This document shows positions 1 through 7,625 of a stretch of DNA of 53,955 nt, in pieces. The translations under genes and the position numbers were made by a program. The number at the start of each line of letters is the position of its first letter. The stretch's first letter is position 1. Origin of the DNA: Streptomyces sp. ISL-12 (GTDB lineage: Bacteria; Actinomycetota; Actinomycetes; Streptomycetales; Streptomycetaceae); assembly GCF_018614415.1 (NCBI RefSeq), contig NZ_JAGGOO010000057.1:1-53955 (forward strand). Direction: 5' to 3'. The notes beneath the pieces were generated by a model. That model worked only from the letters and a program-made list of their open reading frames with translations, did not search any database and had not been told where the DNA came from.

Positions 1-363
1 GTTCGGGCCACTGGCCGGGGCGCCGGTCTGGACCGGCCGCATGACCGGGTCGCCACCCGACACCGACCCCACACCCGAACCACCACCCGACACCCGCCCC
101 ACGCCCGAGCCGCCCTCCGAGACCGGCCACGCACCCGAGCCACCGCCCGGGTCGCCACCCGACACCGGCCCCACACCCGAACCACCACCCGACACCCGCC
201 CCACACCCGAACCACCGCTCCGGTCGCCACCCGGCGCCGACCCCGCTCCCGGGCCACCGTCCGGGACCGATCCCGTGACCGGCCGGTCATCCGTGCTCGT
301 GCTCCTCCGCCGTAACCGGTTCCCGCGCCACCGGTTGCCGCCCCGCCGACCGTCCCTCGTCAT
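1..363 (-). CDS. Gly/Ser/Val-rich repeat protein, truncated by window edge
   Basis: Reading the reverse strand from the ATG at 363-361, an open frame of 121 codons runs off the window with no stop. The ATG overlaps the stop of the PadR gene (ATGA, 4 nt), so the two are probably co-translated. The product begins MTRDGRRGGNRWRG, is basic for about 20 residues, then becomes a low-complexity stretch of repeated GGGSGVG and VSGGD units. Genes coupled to PadR regulators are often ABC transporter subunits or small membrane proteins under PadR control, but no transporter motif is visible in the part that remains. The function is unknown. The frame is supported by the overlap and the absence of stops. 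A proline-rich frame on the opposite strand is the competing reading. Confidence 0.45.
   Translation of the reverse strand, partial: MTRDGRRGGNRWRGNRLRRRSTSTDDRPVTGSVPDGGPGAGSAPGGDRSGGSGVGRVSGGGSGVGPVSGGDPGGGSGAWPVSEGGSGVGRVSGGGSGVGSVSGGDPVMRPVQTGAPASGPN
50..253. repeat. imperfect ~102-bp direct repeat inside the edge gene
   Basis: The block starting tcgccacccgacaccg at 50 recurs at 152, a period of 102 bp or exactly 34 codons. A weaker partial copy of the beginning starts near 224. Because the period is a multiple of three, the reverse-strand protein keeps its frame and gains repeated Gly/Ser/Val modules. Confidence 0.7.
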
Positions 364-902
364 CCGGCCCCTCCGCCTTTCCCACGTGGCGCGCGGGCGG
401 ACCAGGTCCGCGCGCACGCCTCCAGCCACCGCAGGTCGGCCTGCAACCGCAGGGCGATGCCCTCCAGGAGCAGTCCGGCCTCCGAGTCCGTGTCCTGGGC
501 GAGGACGGCGCGCTGGGTCTCGGCGAGGCCGCGCATCAGCTCCCGTCGCCGCGCCTCCACGAGCGCGAGCGGATCGGCGAGACCCGACTCCGCGGCGGCC
601 ACCAGCTTCAGGTGGAACTCCGCCACGTCCGCTCGCGGCCCGGCCCCCTCGGCCAGCCACGCGGCCACCCGCTCGTGCCCGGCCGCGGTCGGCGCGTACA
701 CCTTGCGCCGCGGGCCGCGCACCGGCACGTCCTCGCGGTCCTGGACGACCAGGCCCGCCTTTTCGAGCCGGGTGAGCGTCACGTAGATCTGTCCCGCGTT
801 CAGCGTCTCCCCCAGCGGCCCGAGCGCCTCCGCCAGCCGTCTGCGCAGGTCGTATCCGTGCGACGGCTCCTTGACCAGCAGCGCCAGCACCACGTCCTGC
901 AC
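360..902 (-). CDS. PadR family transcriptional regulator
   Basis: A winged-helix repressor of about 180 residues. The N-terminal part (VQDVVLALLVKEPSHGYDLR, then GQIYVTLTRLEKAGLV) is the typical PadR DNA-binding domain with its recognition helix. The second half (ADVAEFHLKLVAAAESGL onwards) is helical and matches the Vir-type dimerisation region. I chose the GTG at 902-900 because GGAGGAGG (complement of 908-917) sits at correct spacing. A TTG at 947 would add 15 residues (HNRYLYAGRGGGRP) that look like untranslated leader and overlap a palindrome. The stop overlaps the next gene by ATGA. PadR proteins usually repress their own operon, so the coupled downstream gene is the likely target. The inducer is unknown. 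Confidence 0.88.
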   Translation of the reverse strand: MQDVVLALLVKEPSHGYDLRRRLAEALGPLGETLNAGQIYVTLTRLEKAGLVVQDREDVPVRGPRRKVYAPTAAGHERVAAWLAEGAGPRADVAEFHLKLVAAAESGLADPLALVEARRRELMRGLAETQRAVLAQDTDSEAGLLLEGIALRLQADLRWLEACARTWSARAPRGKGGGAG

Positions 903-920
903 AGGCCGCCCTCCTCCACG

Positions 921-947
921 ACCCGCATATAGATAGCGGTTATGCAA
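921..947 (-). promoter_or_regulatory. putative PadR autoregulatory operator/promoter
   Basis: Just upstream of the PadR ribosome site lies an AT-rich island in very GC-rich DNA. It carries the inverted repeat GCATA (925-929) / TATGC (941-945) and the TATCTATATG string, which could also serve as a -10 element. PadR proteins bind short AT-rich palindromes over their own promoters. The assignment is positional inference. Confidence 0.45.
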
Positions 948-1027
948 TGAGGCGTCAAACGGGTGCCCGGGCAGGGGTGCGGGCCAGTCGGACAGGGGAC
1001 CGGCGCGCGGCCGGTCCGGTACGGCGG

Positions 1028-1537
1028 TCAGCCGAGGCGCGCGGCGAACGCCTCGTGGGCCCGGTCGTCGAACAGCACGAACCTGATCTCCTCGACGGCC
1101 GTGTCGGCGCCCCGCACCGCGTCCACCGCGATGCGCGCCGCGTCGTCCAGCGGCCAGCCGTACACGCCGGTCGAGATCGCCGGGAAGGCGACGGAACGGG
1201 CCCCGAGTTCGTCGGCCACCCGCAAGGACTCCCGGTAGCAGGACGCCAGCAGGGACGGATCACCGCCGGCGGCGTTGTACACCGGGCCGACGGTGTGGAT
1301 GACCCAGCGGGCGTCCAGTTCGCCCGCGGTGGTGGCGACCGCCCGGCCGGTGGGCAGGCCCCTGCCGTACCGCGAGGCGCGAAGGTCGCGGCACGCGTCG
1401 AGGATGGCCGGGCCGCCCCGGCGGTGTATGGCGCCGTCGACGCCGCCTCCGCCGAGGAGGGAGGAGTTGGCCGCGTTGACGATCGCGTCGGCCCGCTGGT
1501 GCGTGATGTCGCCCTGGACCAGGGTGATGCCGGTCAT
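1028..1537 (-). CDS. macro-domain protein, O-acetyl-ADP-ribose deacetylase type
   Basis: A 169-residue single macro domain. Family signatures are the N-terminal strand ITLVQGDITHQRADAIVNAA with the catalytic Asn region NAANSSLLGGGGVDGAIH, and the phosphate-binding loop FPAISTGVYGWPLDDAA. Enzymes of this type hydrolyse O-acetyl-ADP-ribose or remove ADP-ribose from proteins. The ATG at 1537 overlaps the stop of the upstream FAD oxidoreductase (ATGA), so translation is probably coupled. An earlier in-frame start at 1558 lies within the upstream gene and would add only MAETEAG. Cytoplasmic, no extra domains. Confidence 0.9.
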   Translation of the reverse strand: MTGITLVQGDITHQRADAIVNAANSSLLGGGGVDGAIHRRGGPAILDACRDLRASRYGRGLPTGRAVATTAGELDARWVIHTVGPVYNAAGGDPSLLASCYRESLRVADELGARSVAFPAISTGVYGWPLDDAARIAVDAVRGADTAVEEIRFVLFDDRAHEAFAARLG

Positions 1538-2952
1538 GCCTGCCTCAGTCTCCGCCACACCGCCTTCGCCGCGTTGTGTCCCGACATGCCGTGTACCCCG
1601 GGACCGGGCGGAGTCGCCGACGAGCAGATGAAGACGGCCGGGTGCGGGGTGGCGTACGGGAAGAGGGACGGCTTGGGGCGCAGCAGGACCTGGAGGCCGC
1701 TGATCGCGCCGGAGGCGATGTCACCGCCGACGTAGTTGGCGTTGCGGGCGGCCAGTTCGGGCGGGCCGGCGGTGGCGCGGGCGAGGACGCGGTCGCGGAA
1801 GCCGGGGGCGAAGCGCTCCAGCTGGCGTTCGATCGCGTCGGTGAGGTCACCGGTCCAGCCGTTGGGGACGTGGCCGTACGCCCAGAAGACGTGCTTGCCC
1901 TCCGGGGCGCGGGTGGGGTCGACGACGCTCGGCTGCACGGTGATCAGGAACGGCCGCTCGGGCGCGCGCCCGGCGCGGGAGGCGTCGTGCAGGGCGGTGC
2001 CGATCTCGGCGCTGTCCGCGCCGACCTGCACGGTGCCGGCGGCGCGGGCCTCGGGGGCGGTCCACGGGACGGGGCCGTCCAGCGCGTAGTCGATCTTGAA
2101 GACGCCGGGGCCGTACCGGTAGCCGTCGTAGGCCCGGCCGAAGCCCGCGATGCGGGCCAGCGCGGTGGGTGAGGTGTCGAAGACGTAGGCGCGGGCGGGC
2201 GGCAGGTCGTCCAGCCGTTTGACCTCGTAGTCGGTGTGCACCGTGCCGCCGAGGTCGGTGAGGTGGGCGGCGAGGGCGTCGGAGATCGCCTGGGAGCCGC
2301 CGCGGGCCACCGGCCAGCCGTGGGCGTGCGCGGCGAGCAGGAAGACCAGGCCGATGGCGGAGGTGGCGAGGCCGCCGAGCGGGGCCATGACGTGCGCGAC
2401 GAGACCGGACAGCAGGGTCCTGGCCCGCTCGTCGCGGAAGCGGCGCATCAGCCAGGTCGACGGGGGCAGCCCGGTGAGGCCGAAGCGGGCGAGGGTGACC
2501 GGGTCGCGGGGCAGCGCGGTCAGCGGCAGCGACATGAAGTCCCTCACCAGCGTGTCCCAGCGCGGCAGGAACGGTTCGACCAGTCTGCGATAGGTGCCCG
2601 CGTCGCGCGGTCCCAGTGAGGCGGCGGTCTCGCCCACCGACCGGGAGAGCACGGCGGCCGAGCCGTCGGGGAACGGGTGGGCCATGGGCAGCTCGGCGTG
2701 CAGCCACTGGAGGCCGTAGCGGTCCAGGGGCAGGGCGCGGAAGGCCGGTGAGCTGGCGGCGAGCGGGTGGGCCGCGGAGCACGGGTCGTGCCGGAAGCCG
2801 GGGAGGGTCAGCGCCTCGGTGCGGGCGCCGCCGCCCACGGTGTCGCGGGCCTCGAAGACGGCGACGGAGAAGCCGCGCCGGGCCAGCTCCACGGCAGCGG
2901 TCAGTCCGTTCGGCCCCGCACCCACCACGACCGCATCGAGCATCGACGGCAC
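1534..2952 (-). CDS. FAD-dependent phytoene desaturase-like oxidoreductase
   Basis: A 472-residue protein with the N-terminal FAD-binding Rossmann motif VVVGAGPNGLTAAVELARRG (residues 8-27), followed by FEARDTVGGGARTE. The C-terminal segment (SSATPPGPGVHGMSGHNAAKA) is the matching FAD-contacting region of the CrtI/phytoene dehydrogenase-like family. Members include carotenoid desaturases and many uncharacterised oxidoreductases. No crtE/crtB neighbours are present, so a carotenoid role is not supported. The start is GTG at 2952 with GAAGGGG upstream; an ATG at 2943 is possible. It heads a two-gene unit with the macro-domain gene. Confidence 0.85.
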   Translation of the reverse strand: MPSMLDAVVVGAGPNGLTAAVELARRGFSVAVFEARDTVGGGARTEALTLPGFRHDPCSAAHPLAASSPAFRALPLDRYGLQWLHAELPMAHPFPDGSAAVLSRSVGETAASLGPRDAGTYRRLVEPFLPRWDTLVRDFMSLPLTALPRDPVTLARFGLTGLPPSTWLMRRFRDERARTLLSGLVAHVMAPLGGLATSAIGLVFLLAAHAHGWPVARGGSQAISDALAAHLTDLGGTVHTDYEVKRLDDLPPARAYVFDTSPTALARIAGFGRAYDGYRYGPGVFKIDYALDGPVPWTAPEARAAGTVQVGADSAEIGTALHDASRAGRAPERPFLITVQPSVVDPTRAPEGKHVFWAYGHVPNGWTGDLTDAIERQLERFAPGFRDRVLARATAGPPELAARNANYVGGDIASGAISGLQVLLRPKPSLFPYATPHPAVFICSSATPPGPGVHGMSGHNAAKAVWRRLRQA

Positions 2953-3060
2953 CTTCGGACCCCTTCGTCAGCCGACGGCCACTGGGACCAGGATAGGCCC
3001 AGGGCCACCGGCGGCCCCCGGCCCCGGGCACCGGCGACCCCGGCCCCGGGCGCGGCGGCG

Positions 3061-3912
3061 TCAGGCCGCGCCGCCGCCGGACAGCAGCGCGATCGTCCGC
3101 CGGGCGGTGGCCGCGTCGCGGGCGGCGGTGAACGGCAGTTCGTTGCCGCCCGTGATCCGGAACGGCTCGCCGGTCAGGGTCAGGTGGGTGCCGCCGGCCT
3201 CCTCGACGAGCAGCAGCCCGGCCGCGTGGTCCCAGGCGGCCTCCCAGGAGAACACGGTGGCGTCCACCTCGCCACGGGCCACGGCCAGGTACTCCAGTCC
3301 GGCCGAGCCGCACGGGCGGGGTGCCATGCCCGGGACCTCCAGGGCCCGCAGGACGCGCTTCTGCTCGTCCGTGGTGAAGTCCGGGTGGGAGGTGGCGATC
3401 CGCAGGTCATGGCCGGGCTCGGGCGGACCGGCGTACAGCCGCTCGCCGTCCAGGAAGGCGCCCTTGCCCCGTATCGCCGTGGCGAACTGGTCGCGGGCCG
3501 GCGCGTGGGTCCAGGAGGCGAGCACCTCGCCGTGGCGGGCGAGGGCGACCAGAGTGCAGAAGCCGCTGTCGCCATGGACGAACTGCCGGGTGCCGTCGAC
3601 GGGGTCGACGATCCACACCGGCGCGTCGCCGCGCAGCGCCTCGTAGCCGGCCGGGTTGGCGTGCACCGCTTCCTCGCCGACGACGACCGAGCCGGGCAGC
3701 AGGGCGGCCAGCGCCTCGGTGAGGTACATCTCCGCGTCGCGGTCGGCGTCCGTCACCAGGTCGTGCGGCCCGGTCTTCTCGTCCACCTCGTGGGCGGCCA
3801 GCCGCCGCCAGCGCGGCATGACCTCCTGCGCGGCCGCCTTGCGGACGGCCTCCTCCACGTCGTCGGCGTGCCGGGCGAGAAACTCGTCGATGGTTTCGTT
3901 GTTCTCGATCAT
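3061..3912 (-). CDS. inositol monophosphatase family phosphatase
   Basis: A 283-residue Mg2+-dependent sugar phosphatase. The metal site is complete: GEE at 79-81, the signature DPVDGT (D103, D106) and WDHAAG (D228). The family includes inositol-1-phosphatase, fructose-1,6-bisphosphatase, histidinol-phosphatase and 3'-phosphoadenosine phosphatase. The N-terminal ~60 residues (KTGPHDLVTDADRDAE) fit the inositol/histidinol-phosphatase branch, but the substrate cannot be fixed from sequence. I chose the ATG at 3912 because homologous sequence begins there; the longer frame upstream is Arg-rich and unlike the family. The gene is divergent from the lipoate ligase gene. Confidence 0.9.
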   Translation of the reverse strand: MIENNETIDEFLARHADDVEEAVRKAAAQEVMPRWRRLAAHEVDEKTGPHDLVTDADRDAEMYLTEALAALLPGSVVVGEEAVHANPAGYEALRGDAPVWIVDPVDGTRQFVHGDSGFCTLVALARHGEVLASWTHAPARDQFATAIRGKGAFLDGERLYAGPPEPGHDLRIATSHPDFTTDEQKRVLRALEVPGMAPRPCGSAGLEYLAVARGEVDATVFSWEAAWDHAAGLLLVEEAGGTHLTLTGEPFRITGGNELPFTAARDAATARRTIALLSGGGAA

Positions 3913-4093
3913 GCGTCCATGAGAGCACGCGCCACTGACAATCCCCACCGCGGTGGCGTACTCCAGGTGGAATCGGGACGAACATGCGGCGCGCCGCCGC
4001 CGGCACGTCACCGCTCAGCAAGCGACGACCGCGCGGACCGGTGATCGCCGCCGCGCGTTACCGTGTATCCGGAAAACGGCAAATGGAGGAAAG

Positions 4094-5158
4094 ATGCACG
4101 GGGAGTACAAGGTCCCGGGCGGCAAGCTGGTCGTCGTCGACCTCGACGTGGCCGACGGCGCGCTGCGCGACGTCCGGGTGTCGGGCGACTTCTTCCTGGA
4201 GCCGGACGAGGCCCTGCCCGCCATCGACCGGGCCCTCGAAGGCGCCGCGGCCGAGACCGACACCGCCGGCCTCGCCGCCCGGGTCGACGCCGCGCTGCCC
4301 GAGGGCACGGTCATGTACGGCCTCACGTCGGAGGGCGTGGCCGTGGCGGTGCGCCGTGCCCTGGCCAGGGCGACGGACTGGACCGACCACGACTGGCAGC
4401 TCATCCACGACGAACCCCAGTCCCCCGCCCTGCACATGGCCCTCGACGAGGTGCTCACCGCCGAGGTCGCCGCCGGCCGCCGCGGCCCCACCCTCCGGGT
4501 GTGGGAGTGGGCCCAGCCGTCGGTCATCATCGGCAGCTTCCAGTCCCTGCGCAACGAGGTCGACCCCGAGGGCGCCGCCCGCCACGGCATCACCGTGGTG
4601 CGCCGCATCTCCGGCGGCGGCGCCATGTTCGTGGAGGTCGGGAACAGCATCACGTACTCGCTGTCCGTGCCCGCGTCCCTCGTCTCGGGGCTGTCCTTCG
4701 CCGAGTCCTACGCCTACCTGGACGACTGGGTGCTCGGCGCCTTCGCCGACATGGGCATCAAGGCCTGGTACCAGCCGCTCAACGACATCGCCACCGAGGC
4801 CGGCAAGGTCGGCGGCGCCGCCCAGAAGCGCATGGTCGCCACCGACGGCGGCCCCGGTGCCGTCCTGCACCACGTCACCATGAGCTACGACATCGACGCC
4901 GACAAGATGCTCGAAGTGCTGCGCATCGGCAAGGAGAAGATGTCGGACAAGGGCACCAGGAGCGCCAAGAAGCGCGTCGACCCCCTCCGCCGCCAGACCG
5001 GCCTCCCCCGTGAGGCCGTCATCGAGCGCATGCTCACCTCCTTCCGCAACCGCTACGGCCTGGCCGAGGGCCGTGTCACGGAGGAGGAGGCGGCCCGCGC
5101 GAAGGAGCTGGCCGAGTCCAAGTTCAGCAGCCCGGAGTGGACGGCCCGGGTGCCCTGA
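4094..5158 (+). CDS. lipoate-protein ligase A family, accessory domain at N-terminus
   Basis: A 354-residue enzyme predicted to activate lipoate with ATP and attach it to lipoyl domains. The catalytic domain (from about residue 100) shows RRISGGGAMF (170-179) for substrate binding and GKVGGAAQKR with the expected catalytic Lys238. The first ~85 residues (EYKVPGGKLVVVDLDVADG, GDFFLEPDEAL) resemble the small accessory domain normally found at the C-terminus of bacterial LplA, or encoded separately as LplB in Thermoplasma. The domain order is therefore permuted. The ATG at 4094 has GGAGG at 4085-4089. It stands alone between divergent and downstream genes. Confidence 0.85.
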   Translation: MHGEYKVPGGKLVVVDLDVADGALRDVRVSGDFFLEPDEALPAIDRALEGAAAETDTAGLAARVDAALPEGTVMYGLTSEGVAVAVRRALARATDWTDHDWQLIHDEPQSPALHMALDEVLTAEVAAGRRGPTLRVWEWAQPSVIIGSFQSLRNEVDPEGAARHGITVVRRISGGGAMFVEVGNSITYSLSVPASLVSGLSFAESYAYLDDWVLGAFADMGIKAWYQPLNDIATEAGKVGGAAQKRMVATDGGPGAVLHHVTMSYDIDADKMLEVLRIGKEKMSDKGTRSAKKRVDPLRRQTGLPREAVIERMLTSFRNRYGLAEGRVTEEEAARAKELAESKFSSPEWTARVP

Positions 5159-5227
5159 CCCCGCCGGCCGCCCCGCCCGTCCTGATCCTCACAGGTCCGG
5201 GACAGGATCGGCACGGACCATGAGGGC

Positions 5228-5965
5228 ATGGATGCGAAGGGTGCCGCTCAGGACAGCCCCGTACGGGTACTGATCGTCGACGACGAACCGGAGCTGTCCG
5301 CACTGCTGTCCGCCGCTGTCGCCGACGCCGGCTGGCAGCCGTACACCGCCGGGAACGGGCACGGCGCGGTCCGGCTCGCGCGGGCGTGCGCGCCGGACGC
5401 CGTGGTCCTGGACTGGATGCTGCCCGACCTCGACGGTCTGCACGTACTGCGGCTGCTGCGGCACGACAACGACCGGCTGCCCGTTCTCATGCTCACGGCC
5501 CGTGACGCCCTCGCCCACCGGCTGGACGGTCTGTCGGCGGGGGCCGACGACTACGTGACCAAGCCGTTCGCCCTGGAAGAGGTGATGCTGCGGCTGCGCG
5601 GGCTGCTGCGCCGTGCCGGTGCCGGGGCCGCCGAGCCGCCCCCCGCGCAGGAGGCCGTGCGGCGACTGGGCGACCTGGTGCTGTCGGAGAACAGCCGGGA
5701 GGCGTGGCGCGGCGGGACGCCGGTGAAGCTCACCACCAAGGAGTTCGACCTGCTGTGGTTCCTCATGGGCAGCCCCCGGCAGGTGTTCAGCAAGGCACAG
5801 CTCCTCGATCACATCTGGAACAGCTCCTTCGACGGTGAGGGCAATCTGATCGAGGTGTACGTCTACAGCCTGCGGTCGAAGATCGACAAGGGGCGGGCGC
5901 CGATGATCCACACGGTGCGGGGTCTCGGCTACACGCTCCGGCCGGCGGACGACGGGACATGCTGA
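5228..5965 (+). CDS. OmpR-family response regulator
   Basis: A 245-residue regulator. The receiver domain carries the acidic pair D18/D19, phospho-acceptor D62, T90 and K112. The C-terminal winged helix (about 145-240: LTTKEFDLLWFLMG, VYVYSLRSKID, VRGLGYTL) is typical OmpR/PhoB DNA-binding. It overlaps the next gene, a sensor kinase, by 7 nt, which defines a cognate pair. OmpR-type proteins bind direct repeats spaced by about 11 bp, and such a repeat lies at 7537-7553 upstream of the dioxygenase gene. The signal is unknown. Confidence 0.95.
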   Translation: MDAKGAAQDSPVRVLIVDDEPELSALLSAAVADAGWQPYTAGNGHGAVRLARACAPDAVVLDWMLPDLDGLHVLRLLRHDNDRLPVLMLTARDALAHRLDGLSAGADDYVTKPFALEEVMLRLRGLLRRAGAGAAEPPPAQEAVRRLGDLVLSENSREAWRGGTPVKLTTKEFDLLWFLMGSPRQVFSKAQLLDHIWNSSFDGEGNLIEVYVYSLRSKIDKGRAPMIHTVRGLGYTLRPADDGTC

Positions 5966-7470
5966 GCCGGCGTGACCGCGATCCCGCACAGCCCCGCGCG
6001 CGCGGCCGGTCCCTGCGGACGCGGCTGGTCGTCTTCATGTCCGCGGTGCTCGTCCTCGTCTGCGGTACGACGGCCGCCGCCACCGCGCTCGTCCAGCAGC
6101 AGCTGTTGCTGCGGGACCTGGACGAGCAGGTCACCGAGGCCGCCGAGCGCAGCCAGCAGGTGGTCGACCGGTACCCCGACGGTCCCCGGCGGCGGGGCGC
6201 CCCCAAGGTCCGCGGCGAGACCGCCGGGACGGTCGCCGCCCGGTTCGACGGGGACGGCGACGTCGTCACCGCCACGGTGATCGCCGACGACGGATACCCG
6301 CGGTTCCTCTCGGCCGCGCAGCGCGCCGCCGTGGCGGAGGTCACCGCGGACGGCAAGCCGCACACCCGGACGCTCCCCGGACTCGGCGACTACCGGCTGA
6401 CCGTGCTCACGGGCGGCAAGGTGCCGGTGCTCGTCGGTCTGCCCATGGCCGACATGCAGCGGATGACCCGCGCCCTGATGGCGGTCGAGGCGGTGATCGC
6501 CGCGGTGGGGCTCACCCTCGCCGGCACGGTCTGCGCGGTCGTGGTCCGGCGCAAGCTGCGTCCGCTCGGCCGGGTCGCCGCCACCGCCGCCGAGGCGGCC
6601 CGGGTACCGCTGGACCGCGGCGAGGTGACCCGGCTGCGCCGGGTCCCCGAGGCGGACACCGATCCCGGTACGGAGGCCGGTCAGGTGGGCCTCGCCCTCA
6701 ACCGGCTGATCGAACACGTGGAGAAGTCCCTCGTCGAGCGGCAGCGCACCGAGGAGCGCATACGCCGCTTCCTCGCCGACGCCAGCCATGAACTGCGTAC
6801 CCCGCTCGCCTCGATCACGGGGTACGCGCAGCTCATGGCGGGCGGGACCGAGCGGATCACACCGGAGCTGGCCTGGCAGCGGATCACCGCGCAGTCGGCC
6901 CGGATGACCGGACTCGTGGACGATCTGCTGCTGCTCGCCCGTCTCGACGAGGGCCGTCCGCTGTCCATGACGGAGGTGAACGTCGCGACCCTGGTGGCCG
7001 AGTCGGTCTGGGACGCCCGTGCCGCCGGCGGCGAGCGGTCGTGGCGGGTGTTCCTGCGCCTCGACGCCTCCGTGACCGTCACCGGCGACCAGGCCCGGCT
7101 CCAGCAGGTGCTGGCCAACCTGCTGGGCAACGCCCGTGCGCACACCCCCGCCGGCACGGAGATCACGGTGACCGCGGAGGTCACGGACACACACTGCGTC
7201 GTCCGCGTCCATGACGACGGTCCCGGTGTCCCCGACGCGCTCCTTCCCGTGGTCTTCGAACGCTTCACCCGCGCCGACGCCTCCCGGTCCCGGGCCGGCG
7301 ACCGGAAGGACGGGGCCGGTCTGGGACTCGCCATCGCCGCCGCGATCACCCGGGCGCACGGCGGCCGGCTCGACGTGCGCAGCGCGCCGGGCGACACCGA
7401 GTTCACGGTGACGCTGCCACGGGCACGGCCCACGTCTCCCGAGCCCGCCACACACCACCGCGAACCTTAA
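5959..7470 (+). CDS. sensor histidine kinase (two-component)
   Basis: A 503-residue membrane kinase. Transmembrane segment 1 spans about residues 21-43, an extracytoplasmic sensor region runs to about 165, and segment 2 spans about 172-196. A HAMP linker follows (RRKLRPLGRVAATA). The HisKA box ASHELRTPLASITGYAQ has phosphorylated H277. The HATPase_c domain has N, G1 and G2 boxes (NLLGNARAHTP, DDGPGVPD, GAGLGLAIA). The start overlaps the response regulator stop. The periplasmic domain does not suggest a ligand. The Tat-exported dioxygenase 155 bp downstream on the same strand may be a target rather than part of the operon. Confidence 0.95.
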   Translation: MLSRRDRDPAQPRARGRSLRTRLVVFMSAVLVLVCGTTAAATALVQQQLLLRDLDEQVTEAAERSQQVVDRYPDGPRRRGAPKVRGETAGTVAARFDGDGDVVTATVIADDGYPRFLSAAQRAAVAEVTADGKPHTRTLPGLGDYRLTVLTGGKVPVLVGLPMADMQRMTRALMAVEAVIAAVGLTLAGTVCAVVVRRKLRPLGRVAATAAEAARVPLDRGEVTRLRRVPEADTDPGTEAGQVGLALNRLIEHVEKSLVERQRTEERIRRFLADASHELRTPLASITGYAQLMAGGTERITPELAWQRITAQSARMTGLVDDLLLLARLDEGRPLSMTEVNVATLVAESVWDARAAGGERSWRVFLRLDASVTVTGDQARLQQVLANLLGNARAHTPAGTEITVTAEVTDTHCVVRVHDDGPGVPDALLPVVFERFTRADASRSRAGDRKDGAGLGLAIAAAITRAHGGRLDVRSAPGDTEFTVTLPRARPTSPEPATHHREP

Positions 7471-7536
7471 GCTTCCTTACATACGCGCAGGTCACGAGAG
7501 GTGTGTGCGGGTCGTCGGGTGCCGGATCGCCGTCCC

Positions 7537-7553
7537 TTTCAGTTTCGTTTCAG
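7537..7553 (+). promoter_or_regulatory. 11-bp-spaced TTTCAG direct repeat, candidate response-regulator site
   Basis: TTTCAG occurs at 7537-7542 and again at 7548-7553, an 11-bp centre-to-centre spacing on the same helical face, about 75 bp before the dioxygenase start. This is the geometry used by OmpR/PhoB-type regulators, one of which is encoded just upstream. It also stands out as a T-rich island. Binding is inferred. Confidence 0.4.
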
Positions 7554-7625
7554 GTGGGCGCACAAAGGTAAGCCACCCCCGGCCGGTCGCAGGGGACCGG
7601 CCCCCCACGAAGGGAACAGACGGCG

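Noticed and set aside
41..775. Plus-strand proline-rich frame (TPEPPPDT repeats, 244 codons)
   Set aside because: It overlaps the PadR gene antisense, becomes Arg/Pro-rich with no domain, and has no ribosome site. The reverse-strand frame coupled to PadR explains the repeats better.
900..947. TTG at 947 as PadR start
   Set aside because: The extra residues do not look like PadR sequence and cover a palindrome; the GTG at 902 has a strong ribosome site.
1534..2952. Carotenoid biosynthesis assignment for the CrtI-like gene
   Set aside because: No geranylgeranyl synthase, phytoene synthase or cyclase genes are nearby, and the family has many other roles.
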